Made by a program: the position numbers and the translations under genes
The notes under the pieces: model-generated
What the model was told of the DNA's origin: nothing
The model's database searches: none
Seen by the model: only the letters and a program-made list of their open reading frames with translations
Shown: in pieces, positions 54,700 through 64,000 of the stretch
Position numbering within the stretch: the stretch's first letter is position 1
Layout: each line of letters opens with the position of its first letter
DNA from: Anaeramoeba ignava
Lineage: Eukaryota; Metamonada; Anaeramoebidae
Assembly: GCA_028826165.1 (NCBI GenBank)
Contig: JAPDFW010000142.1
Span: 55,125-119,124 of the forward strand
Length of the DNA: 64,000 bases
Direction of reading: 5' to 3'

Positions 54700-56122
54700 C
54701 ATTATTTTATATTCTATAAGTTTTTTATATAAAGAAAAATTAACAAAAAATATTGAATCTAAAGGAAATGAAGATTTAAGTATTGATCAAATTTTAAGTA
54801 AAGTAAAAAGTGAATGGGAAAACTGGATAAAAGATTTAAACAATAATCCAAATTTAGAATATATAAACACTGAATTCCCAATAGCAAAAGAAGAATATCT
54901 TGATAAAGATTACAAAAATTTTAAAAAATATAACGAACAAAATCAATCTGAACAAAAAAAATTCATAACCAAAGAAACAAAAAACAAAATCCAGCAATTT
55001 TTTGAATTTAGGAAAATAATCAATAGAATTAATCCTTTAATTAAATTTTGTGAAATTTTTATTCAAAACAAAAATGATGAAGAATTATCAAATATTAAAA
55101 ATTTGAAACAAAATTGGCAACAAAATAAACTTTCTAAAATTACAAAATTAAAAAAAAAAATTGAAAAAACTTTGAAAGTTAATATTCAAATGCTTGATTT
55201 GATAAATGATTTATTTCCTAATCAAGATGAAAAAGATCAAACAATAATTAAATGGATAAAAGAACAATTAAAAGAAAAAACTATTGATAATTTAAAAAAA
55301 GAAATTCAAAAAATCAATATAATTAATGATGATGATTTAAATCAAACAAAGAAATCTTTAATTAATTTTATTGATATTTTCAATCCTTTCTTTACGGAAA
55401 AATTCCAAGATTTTAAATCAATAACAAAACAACTCTCAAAAATTCAAAGAGAAATGGAGGAAAAGATAAAAAAAACTAATTTCAAATTATTAGTCAAATA
55501 TTTCCCTTTATTAAAAGAACAAAATATTAAAGAATTATCAGATACTTTAAGTGATAAAATTGAAAAAATTTTCAAAAACGGATCCAAAATTATTTTTAGA
55601 CTTGAAGAACCAATTTTTCAATGCCAAATTAATGAAGAAAAAGAAATACTTAATTTTGAAGATTTCATAAGTATGTGGAGAGTTGCTTTAAACAAAAAGA
55701 ATAAAAGTCAAAATCGAGCATTTGATGAGAATCTAACTGAAGATAAAGAATTTCCATTATTAAGACAATTTGAAGTTCTTTTTGAAACAATTCAATCAAT
55801 TAATACATATTTAGAAAAGTTTATTTCAATAAAATATTATAAACAAATTCCAGGAATTAACAAAGAAATTGAAATCAAAGAAGATGATAATACTTATTCA
55901 GACAAAATGGAAGAATTGGAAAAAAATATCAACCAAGCTTTAAAAAATTGGGAAGAAGATAGTAAAAATATTTCAAAAGAGAAATTATCAGGAATTTTAT
56001 CAACAAATCAATTACTTTTAGTTTCAACTCCTTTATTAAATGTTCAAGAAAAAAACAAAGTGATTTATCCAATCTTAAAATTAATTTTTGGAAAAGAAAG
56101 ATCTGTTCACAAGAAATTTTAA
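54692..56122 (+). CDS. RNF213-like protein, stalk region block 3
   Basis: Continues the stalk in the next frame (TLFSIILYSISFLYKEK, then LTKNIESKGNEDLSIDQILS). It is helical with long coiled-coil-like parts (KITKLKKKIEKTLKVNI) and a region like the RNF213 pre-AAA part (FEDFISMWRVALNKKN). Frame lost near 56095 (one base missing); a further block 56098-56218 is open in another frame (SQEILNNIISQQNNNWINSS), then shifts again near 56220 in an A7 run. Confidence 0.65.
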   Translation: MFSIILYSISFLYKEKLTKNIESKGNEDLSIDQILSKVKSEWENWIKDLNNNPNLEYINTEFPIAKEEYLDKDYKNFKKYNEQNQSEQKKFITKETKNKIQQFFEFRKIINRINPLIKFCEIFIQNKNDEELSNIKNLKQNWQQNKLSKITKLKKKIEKTLKVNIQMLDLINDLFPNQDEKDQTIIKWIKEQLKEKTIDNLKKEIQKINIINDDDLNQTKKSLINFIDIFNPFFTEKFQDFKSITKQLSKIQREMEEKIKKTNFKLLVKYFPLLKEQNIKELSDTLSDKIEKIFKNGSKIIFRLEEPIFQCQINEEKEILNFEDFISMWRVALNKKNKSQNRAFDENLTEDKEFPLLRQFEVLFETIQSINTYLEKFISIKYYKQIPGINKEIEIKEDDNTYSDKMEELEKNINQALKNWEEDSKNISKEKLSGILSTNQLLLVSTPLLNVQEKNKVIYPILKLIFGKERSVHKKF

Positions 56123-56255
56123 ACAATATTATTAGCCAACAAAACAATAATTGGATAAATTCTTCTACAGGATTTTTCAATTTAATCAAAAATCATTTTA
56201 CTTGGCCAATAATTAAGAATTCTTTAAAAAAATCAAAATAAAATCTAGAACAAAA

Positions 56256-58646
56256 TTGAGCAATGAACTTAACAAACAAATTAACAAAAGGGATGGAAAC
56301 ATATCAAATCCAAAAATATTTATTAAAGAAGTGAAAACAGATTCATTTATTCACAATGAAGTTACCATGATTTATTATTTATATTCAAATTATTTGCCAC
56401 AAAGAGAACAAGTTCTTTTTTGTGATTCAAATACAACTGTGGGAGATGTGAAGAATTTTTTCTCAATTTATAAGTATTATAACGAACAATATTCTAATTT
56501 TAAAAAACAAAAACAAAAAGAAGAAGAAAAGGTTATTTTTTCTATTATAAATGCAACATTATTATCCCAAACAAGCCAAAGTGAAGTTATTTCTCAAATA
56601 AGATCAATTAATTTCATAACACATTTCCCATTAACTATTTTTGTTTTGGAAGGAGAACAAAATGCATTTTTAATGAGTCAATTACAAGAAGGAAAATTGA
56701 TTATTAATTTAGAAAATGATAAAATTCTCAATGAAATTATTAAAAAATCAACATTTTTCCAGCATTTCAAGGTTTTTTATTCACAAAATGAAGGAGATGG
56801 AAAAAGTTATCAAATTAGAAAATTTTGTAATTCTCAAAATGATAAAATTGATTATAAATATTATCTTATTCAACTTACAACAGGAGAAATACAAGAATTG
56901 ATTGTTGAATTGAATAAAATCCCAATAGAAAAGAAAAATGAAAATGAAGAATTATTTATTCATATTGAATTTCCAACTGAATGTTCATTACAAATGACAG
57001 ATTCTCTTTGGCAATTATCAATGTGGGGTTCTATTGAAGATAGACAAGCAAAAGATCCTTATAATATTTGTTGGACTTTACCTCCAAATGCAAAACTTTT
57101 TTTTGAAATTCCAAGTCAAAATAATATTTGGAAATATTTTTATCCACTTCAAAAATTTCAACCAAAAGAATGTTCATGTTCTGTAAATGAAATTAAATTC
57201 AAAATGTATGAAGTTGATGAAGATCAAAAAAAAATTCAAGAAATTGATGATAATGATTTGAAAAAAGTTGCAAATCTTCTTATTGAAACTCAAAATAACA
57301 CTTTATTCAATAATTTCCAAAATTTGGATAATTGGAAACAAAAATTATCAACACAAAATCCTGATCCAAACTCATTTTTCAATAAATCTCAATACATCAT
57401 ACAAATCATTTCAAATCAATTAAATCCTGATCACAATTTCCATAAATCTTTTAGATTATTTTATCAATTTTGGAATTCATTAAAAAAATTTATCAATTTA
57501 ATTCTTGATTGGGAAATTTCAGATGATGAAGATGATTATAACAATGATGATTCACAAAAAAAATCATTTATAAGAAGACAAGAAATTATTAGATGTTGGA
57601 TGTTTTCTGTTGCTAGATTAAATCTAATTTCCTTTTTTTCAAAACAAGAAGGTGTTTTTGATAATTTTTATTCATTCATTCTTAATTTACAATTTGAAAA
57701 TGGGAATCCAATTTCAATTTATAATCCAAATATTTTTGGTTCAGTTGGAGAAGTTGGGTTATTTATTAAAGATAATATTGGAGATTATAACTTCCTTGAG
57801 TTTGAAGCAAATTTATATTTATATTCTAATTCTAATTTGAGATTTGGAGATCCAATTTCAGATCATGTAAATGATCTCAAAACTGAATATAAAAAAATGT
57901 TGGATTTTTTTAGTTTTCTAACTTCAAATAAGCCTCAAGAAATTGAGAATAGTGATAACGAGAGTAGTGATGATGAGAATGATAATAATAATAATAAAGA
58001 AAATAACGAAAATGATACAAGAAAAGGAAAATATGTTCTTACATTTGATAATCTTTCCAAAATGATGTTCATTCAATTTAGAATGTTTACTGGATTTTCA
58101 TTAATTATAAGTGGAGAAACTGGATGTGGAAAAACTGCATTAATTGAATATTTATTTCGAGATATTTTAAATTATCAATTTAGTAAATTCAACTCAGAAG
58201 GAAATGAAAGAAAAGAAAAAGAAAAAGAAACAAATCATTTCATTACATTTAATGTAAATGGAGGAACAACAAAAGAAAAAATTAAGAAATTACTTGAAAA
58301 ATCTAAAAAAATTGGAAAACAAAATCAAGTTGTTTTATTTTTTGATGAATTGAATACTGCACCTAAATATTGTATTCCTATTTTCAAATATTTGTTTATT
58401 GATCGATTATTTGAAGGCAAAAAAATACCATCAAACATTAAATTTATTGCAGCAATTAATCCATATAGAGAAAGAAAATCAAAAGCAATTTCTGAAAATC
58501 AAAATAATGAAAATCAAAATAATGAAAATCAAAATAATGAAGATCAAAATAAAGAAGAAGAGGTTTGTGGATTACTTTTTGATTATGGAGATAAAAAGAA
58601 TAAAGAACAAGAAGAAATTAGAAATGCTGTTTATCCGAGTTCATAA
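56256..58646 (+). CDS. RNF213-like protein, pre-AAA region and first AAA module
   Basis: The frame enters from about 56225 (KIKIKSRTKLSNELNKQ). It holds a beta-rich region (CSLQMTDSLWQLSMWGS), a helical region and the first AAA module with Walker A GETGCGKTALIEYLF (about 58110), Walker B VVLFFDELNTAP (about 58330) and KFIAAINPYR (sensor-like). AAA1 of RNF213 is usually the less active site, but here Walker A and B look complete. A Glu/Asn repeat lies at 58490-58560. The frame stops at 58644 because of an extra base near 58636: RNAVYPSS should read RNAVYRVHKIPNSLEN. RNF213 is a dynein-like AAA ATPase with an E3 ubiquitin ligase activity, acting at lipid droplets and on intracellular bacteria in animals. 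Confidence 0.85.
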   Translation: MSNELNKQINKRDGNISNPKIFIKEVKTDSFIHNEVTMIYYLYSNYLPQREQVLFCDSNTTVGDVKNFFSIYKYYNEQYSNFKKQKQKEEEKVIFSIINATLLSQTSQSEVISQIRSINFITHFPLTIFVLEGEQNAFLMSQLQEGKLIINLENDKILNEIIKKSTFFQHFKVFYSQNEGDGKSYQIRKFCNSQNDKIDYKYYLIQLTTGEIQELIVELNKIPIEKKNENEELFIHIEFPTECSLQMTDSLWQLSMWGSIEDRQAKDPYNICWTLPPNAKLFFEIPSQNNIWKYFYPLQKFQPKECSCSVNEIKFKMYEVDEDQKKIQEIDDNDLKKVANLLIETQNNTLFNNFQNLDNWKQKLSTQNPDPNSFFNKSQYIIQIISNQLNPDHNFHKSFRLFYQFWNSLKKFINLILDWEISDDEDDYNNDDSQKKSFIRRQEIIRCWMFSVARLNLISFFSKQEGVFDNFYSFILNLQFENGNPISIYNPNIFGSVGEVGLFIKDNIGDYNFLEFEANLYLYSNSNLRFGDPISDHVNDLKTEYKKMLDFFSFLTSNKPQEIENSDNESSDDENDNNNNKENNENDTRKGKYVLTFDNLSKMMFIQFRMFTGFSLIISGETGCGKTALIEYLFRDILNYQFSKFNSEGNERKEKEKETNHFITFNVNGGTTKEKIKKLLEKSKKIGKQNQVVLFFDELNTAPKYCIPIFKYLFIDRLFEGKKIPSNIKFIAAINPYRERKSKAISENQNNENQNNENQNNEDQNKEEEVCGLLFDYGDKKNKEQEEIRNAVYPSS

Positions 58647-59288
58647 AATTCCAAATTCATTAGAAAATAGTGTTCTTAGTTTTGAATCATTAAAATCAAA
58701 ACAAGAACAAGTATACATTTCCAAAATGGTTGATAATACTTTTTACTCAATTTTAAACAACAACGATAAAAAATTCAGAGAATATCAAGCAATTAGATCA
58801 TCATTCAAAGAATATATTTCCAAATCTCATAGTTATATTCGTAAAGATGGAGATTCAAATCAAACAAATGATGATTTCAAAAGGAATTTAGCAGCTTTAA
58901 TTTCACTTCGAGATGTTTCAAGAACACTTCGAGTATTTCAATGGCTTGTTGAATCTAAAGCTGGAAGATTTTTATTATCAGAAAAAGAAAAGGAAAAAGA
59001 AAAAAATCTTTTTCAGAAAGCAATTTACTTATCTTTATTTATTTGTTATGCAAGTCGACAAACAACAAACAAAGATCAATATTTTGAAGCAATTTTTGAA
59101 AGAAATGATAATTTATTTGGAAACTGCCAAAACGTAATTTATAATTCACAAAAAAAATTAATTGAATCATTAGATTATGATTTTTCAAAAAAAATGATTG
59201 CAAAAAACTTATATTTAAAAGAGAATTGTTTATTGATTTTTGTTTGTGTTTATGCACAAATTCCATTATTTATTATTGGAAAACCAGG
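58636..59288 (+). CDS. RNF213-like protein, between AAA1 and AAA2
   Basis: Continues after frameshift 5 with YRVHKIPNSLENSVLSFE, which matches the RNF213 segment following AAA1. Later LRVFQWLVESKAGRFLL and the start of AAA2: IPLFIIGKPG. It ends at a GT donor (59289) inside the Walker A. The intron is 59289-59368 (80 nt), the only intron found in this gene. Confidence 0.82.
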
Positions 59289-59368
59289 TAAAATAACATA
59301 TTTTCTTCTTTTTTATAGAAATATATTAATTTAATTTTTATTCAATTTATTATTATAATCAAAAAAAG

Positions 59369-61806
59369 GAACATCAAAATCAATTTCTGTTGAAGTTATA
59401 ATGGAATCTTTGAAACCTCCTCATGAAATAAATAACTTTGCAAAAAAACTTGAACTTAGAACACTTAGAGAATCTTTCCTTCAATGTTCACCAATAACAA
59501 CAACTAAAGGAATTGAAGATGTTTTTAAAATTGCAAAATCAAAAACAAAGGAAAATGATTTAGGACTTGTTATTCTTGATGAAGTTGCACTTGCAGAATT
59601 AAGTCCAGATTTGCCATTAAAAGCACTTCATTCTCAACTTGAAGAATCAGAAAAAGAAATTTCAAGAATTAATCAAGATAACAAAAAAATTCAAGATATA
59701 ATTAAAGAAAATGGAGGAGTTTCAGTTGTTGCAATTTCTAATTGGGTTTTAGATCCAAGTAATACAAATCGAGGAATTCTTCTTAGAAGAGAATCCACAA
59801 CACAATTAGGCGCAACAGCTCAACAAATTTTATGCACAAAATCAGTTGGAATGAATTCAATGATTCCTGAAATATTTGCAAGTTATCTTACTAAAATTTA
59901 TGAGAAAATTGTGAAAGAACAAGGAAAAGATCCAAAAAGTAAATCAAGACCTTATTTTGGATTGAGAGATTTTTATTATTTCTTAAAAATGATTGGATAT
60001 TGCAATATTAAACATGGAATTTCATACAATAATCCTAGATTAATTTTAAATGCTTTATTAAGAAATTTCAATTCAAAACCTGATTTTATTGAAGAGTTAA
60101 TTCCCAAATTTCCAAAGAAAGTTCCTTTAATTACTGATAGAAAAATTACAACACGAGAACTAATTTACCAAAATATAAACAGAAGAATTTTTCAAGAATT
60201 TGGTTTTGAAGATAAAAATGATACTCCAAATTATTCTCGAAATATGATGATTTTGACTGATAAAATATGCAATTTATCATTTATTCTAAAAGAAATTGAA
60301 CAATTAAGTACTAAAACAGATTACAAATTATTTTTTGGATCAGATTTTGCTGAAAACAAAAAGCAATCTCGAATTATTCGTAATTTACAATCAATTGAAG
60401 ATTCAATTCGTAATGGAGAAATAGTAATCTTATTTAAGAATGAACAATTATATGAACCTTTATATGATTTATTAAATCAAAATTATTCAAAAGAAGGAGA
60501 TAATATTTATGCAAAAATTTCATTTGGAAATATTGTTTCCAAAATCAGAATTGATCCTAGATTTAGATTAATAGTAATTTCTGATAAATCAAGAGCTTAT
60601 AATATTGAATCACCAGCAATTTTGAATAGATTTGAAAAATATTTACTTATATCAGAAGAATTTATAATCAAAAATGAATTTATTCAATTTTATCAGAAAC
60701 AAAAAGAAATTATCCAAAACATTTGTAAATTTGCAGATATTACAGAAGAGAAATTATTAGTTTCATATCATCCTGATTTATTACCTTCTTTAGTAACAAA
60801 ACTTCAACAAATACTTTCTGAAAAAGAACAACAAGAAAAAGAATATTATTTAAGAGTTGAAGGAGTAAATATGTGGATGAGAATTTGCAATTACGAATCA
60901 ATTCTTTCAATTTATTTAAAAACAATCAAAAAAGATACAAACAAAAATACCAAAGAAATTTCATATTTGAAACATATTTGGCAAAGATATTTAAGTTTAT
61001 ATCACGATAGCTTGAATGATTTAATCCAAAAAACATTAATTCCAAAACAAATTCAATGTTCAGTTGTTCTTACTTCTTCATCAATTTCTCAAGAAATCAA
61101 ATCTGAACAAATTCAAAATTTTAAATTTAAAGAAATTGAACTTTCTAAAATTGAAAATGATACACAATTTGAAAAAGAAGTTAAAAAAAAACTTGGAATA
61201 GAACCAAAAATTAAGACAAATCCTTATAAAGATGATGAAAATTTTGTTTTGATAATTCGTTTCACTCCAATACCAATTTTTCCTGAAACAATATTCCATC
61301 AATCAAAATATATGATTGAAAATTTAATTAAAAAAGGAAAAGAACAAAAAAAAGATAAAAAAGAGAAAAAAGATGAAGAAATTAAGTGCAAGATAATTTT
61401 CATTGTTCATCTTCCATCAACTCAACAATCCAAAACTCAATTCCATTTTGCATTTGAAAAAAATTGGGAATATTTTTATATTGATGATATTTTACCATCT
61501 GAAATCAAATTTACAATCATTTCAGAATCAAAAGATTCAGATTTAAATTTTCTTGAAAATATTTTGGATAAAGAATGGGAAAAATTATTTGAACCAATTT
61601 TTAATTCTTCTATTCTTCAATTTATTAATCCTGAAAAAATCAAAGACACAAAACCATTCTTAGAAAAAATGAAAACTTTGAAAGATTTAATTTTCCCAAA
61701 ACTTAAATTTATGTTTGAAAAAGGAAAAAAAGAAAATATAAGTTTTTATCAGTGGATTATTCAAGAATTAACTTTCACAAAAATTAAGAATGCAACAAAG
61801 TTCTGA
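59369..61806 (+). CDS. RNF213-like protein, second AAA module and onward
   Basis: Exon starting at 59369; the join gives IGKPGTSKSIS, a Walker A with GKPGxSKS as in AAA2 of RNF213. Key family stretches follow: QCSPITTTKGIEDVF, the Walker B VILDEVALAELSPDLPLKAL, VVAISNWVLDPSNTNRGI, YFGLRDFYYFLK (AAA3-type) and GNIVSKIRIDPRFRLIVISD plus ILNRFEKYLL. This block of about 810 residues is the best-preserved part. The RING/E3 module would come later but is not readable. The frame ends TKF-stop at 61806; continuing one base later gives MQQSSESFNSYLYSQLIKKLETIF up to about 61910. Confidence 0.87.
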
Positions 61807-64000
61807 ATCTTTTAATTCTTATCTTTATTCTCAATTAATTAAGAAGTTGGAAACAATTTTTGCAATTTTATTGAAAGTTATATTATGGCGGTTAATGATA
61901 ATTTCAAGTTAATTTTAACAACAAAAACAAAAAGAAGAAGAAAATTTTGGAAACAAATTTTTGAATCAATCAATTCAACCTTATCATAAAATTCAGAAGA
62001 ATTCCATTTTTCCATTATTTTATGAAGTTATAGCAGAAGAAGATTATAAATAATCGAAGAAGAAAAAGGAAGGAGGATGAATACGAATATTGTTGATAAC
62101 CATTGAAAAGTGATGATTGGTCATTCTAAGCACAAAAATATGAAAAATATCAATAAGATGATTTGGTGGAAATTTCATTTGTATGAATCTGAAAAATTTC
62201 AAAAGGTATATTCAAGGTATTTCCAAAGCTATTTTGCCTTTGAGAATCACCATCCATTAGCAAGGTTTCATTAAAAGCCTCCAAAATTGTGATTGAAACT
62301 CTTCCTTCTTTAACATTTATTCAATTTGAGTAATAATTTGAAAATATACAAACTAATATCAATTTGGAAGGCCTTTTCATTGACATGATTCTCAACTTTA
62401 TAAGTGTCACTTTATAAAGAACCGAATTCTCCAAATGAATTAATACCACCTACCGTGGAACTTTTATGATAAAATTTGCGATGAATCAATTAAATTTCCC
62501 TGAAACTTTAAGCAATATATGTTCCAGAATTATTTATGGTTTAATATGTTTACTTTTATGACTTTCAAAATAAAGGCAAATTTGTCTATAATCCCAAACT
62601 CAAAATTCCAAAGTATTCAAAGGCTGAAATTTCAGAGTTCACCATTTACAACTGGATTGTAAACAAAAGTGTTTCTGATCAAAATTAATTATAATTTATT
62701 ATACAAATTTTGATTAAATTTTCCCGATTTTCAGAACATATAAATTATTGATAATCGTATCAACGAAAATTTAAAGTCCAGCAAAATGAATCAAAGATTT
62801 ACTTAATGAAAGGGAGACAATTGTCATTTTAGTTACTCCAAAATTTTACATTTTCTTCTTTTAAGTATTCGCGCCTTTGATGTTACAAATCAAATTTAGT
62901 TTAGACATTTTCACAATAATTTACAGAAACAATATGTTGAGTACCTGCTCATGTCCCAGAATGGATAGCTTTTACATCAAACTCTCTCTAATATACACAA
63001 GTAGTTTTATTCATTTTACTTATACAATCGAGTATATCTGAAATTGATCAAATTATTGATATCAGGCATCCATAACAATTCAATTCAGCCATATATATTC
63101 ATCTTATTATTCCGTCAGAAGATTATCAAAGAAAAGAATAAAGTTAAAATTGTTTCAAGAAATTGTGTAATTGAATCCCTTTAAGAGCTATATATGACAT
63201 GCATCAAATTTCTTCACTAATTTAAAGAAGAAGAATTTGAAAGAGAAATTTTAAGAATTTTGAACATGAAAATGAAGTCTTGTGAGTGAAAGGATTTTAT
63301 ATAGTTTTGTTTACGGAATATTGAAGAAGAAGGAAGAAATTCGAAAACGACAACTCACTATTATAAGGAATATAATTACTTATTTTACAAAGAAAACAAA
63401 GAAGCAAAGGGAAACAAAATCAAATAAAAGAAACTAAATTATTAGCTACCACACACATAATTCTTGGCCAAAAGGTTAGTTGATGATATATCAAAAGAAG
63501 AAATTTTCCATGTTGTATGGTATGCAGCATTGTTGAAACAACAGATATTTATAGAAAGAAAACTACTATATTTATAAACTATACTTTTACCAATGAAAGG
63601 AAGGCAAATGTTGGTTTTAATGAGTGTATATGAAATCATAGATTTTCTGATTACTCATGAAAAGAGACAAATCAAATGTTCAGTTTAAAGAGATACTAAA
63701 TTTATATTATACCATTGCATTATTGTCGTTGACATTAGTTGTGCCAGAAAAGAGTACGGTCCGACCAAAACATTGTGAATATTTCCATTTTGAATTTACC
63801 ATGTAAGTAATGAAACTTTATCAAACCTTCTTAATGTTAACATTTATCCAAATACAGAAGAAACTCCTATTACATTCTTTTCTTATCAGGAAATTTTCCC
63901 TTTAAAGACTCTGGACAGACTTGACAATGGAACCCTAATGAATGTCGATTCCCAAGTAGGAGGATTGTATTACACGTATATTTACACCTGTAATTAGGGA
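61807..64000 (+). pseudogene. Decayed RNF213-like coding sequence, probably a second copy
   Basis: No long open frame, yet G+C is higher and A/T runs are rarer than in the non-coding DNA of this window, as in old coding sequence. Short stretches still align with the block before: KIVIETLPS and LEGLFIDMIL (62290-62400) against KIIFIVHLPS and WEYFYIDDIL (61395-61490), and NPKLKIPKYSKAEISEFTIYNWI (62590-62660) against FPKLKFMFEKGKKENISFYQWI. A further readable stretch lies at 63460-63580 (FLAKRLVDDISKEEIFHVVWYA). So a tandem second copy has lost function. An assembly problem at a contig end is the alternative. Confidence 0.55.

Noticed and set aside
61900-64000. Foreign or contaminant DNA at the right edge
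   Set aside because: Composition differs, but short peptides in matching order with the preceding gene favour a decayed paralog. Not excluded.

Overview
The window is nuclear DNA of a very AT-rich microbial eukaryote. The evidence is GT-AG introns of about 60-90 nt, homopolymer and minisatellite filler between and inside genes, Asn/Glu/Lys-rich low-complexity tracts, and eukaryote-only families (IQGAP, GET3, V-ATPase, CFAP410, LRR-TKL kinase, Rab GTPases, RNF213-type AAA ATPase). TAA, TAG and TGA all serve as stops. Many BTB proteins fused to ankyrin, RCC1 or Ras-like domains suggest an amoeboid protist; I lean to Anaeramoeba (Metamonada) or an amoebozoan, from memory of such gene families and not from any search.

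Layout. 1-4.4 kb: an IQGAP-family gene running off the left edge, a small spliced coiled-coil gene, and GET3. 4.4-11 kb: a ~144-bp satellite array that holds a decayed MULE transposon with terminal inverted repeats (TIRs) and a target-site duplication (TSD), plus two small secreted, probably GPI-anchored proteins. 11-19.5 kb: an ankyrin-BTB protein, a divergent actin-like protein and two RCC1-BTB genes, one of them frameshifted. 19.5-21.2 kb: a second satellite (~152 bp). 21.2-28.1 kb: a spliced receptor with a beta-helix-like ectodomain, about 12 FN3 domains, one membrane helix and a cytoplasmic RasGAP domain. 28.4-37.5 kb, minus strand: CFAP410, a CH-RasGAP-PH protein in nine exons, and V-ATPase subunit E. 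38-41.6 kb: an RRM protein and a 1.85-kb hexanucleotide array. 41.7-42.2 kb: a small gene with an in-frame TGA and a SECIS-like hairpin just after its stop, a candidate selenoprotein. 42.4-48.9 kb: two tandem Rab-BTB-BTB-CaaX fusions and an LRR-TKL kinase. 49-52.8 kb: an 11-bp minisatellite, an H1-like basic protein and a broken RCC1-BTB copy. 52.8 kb to the end: an RNF213-like giant AAA ATPase gene split by about six single-base frameshifts, followed by a badly decayed stretch that resembles a second copy.

Themes. Three RasGAP-domain proteins (IQGAP type, receptor type, CH-PH type) and two Rab-like fusions point to small-GTPase signalling to the cortex. One C-terminal double-BTB module is shared by the ankyrin, RCC1 and Rab fusions. 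Several introns are swollen by 11-12-bp-period AT minisatellites while the others stay at 60-90 nt. Exon joins given below were worked out by eye from GT/AG sites, reading frame and family alignment recalled from memory.
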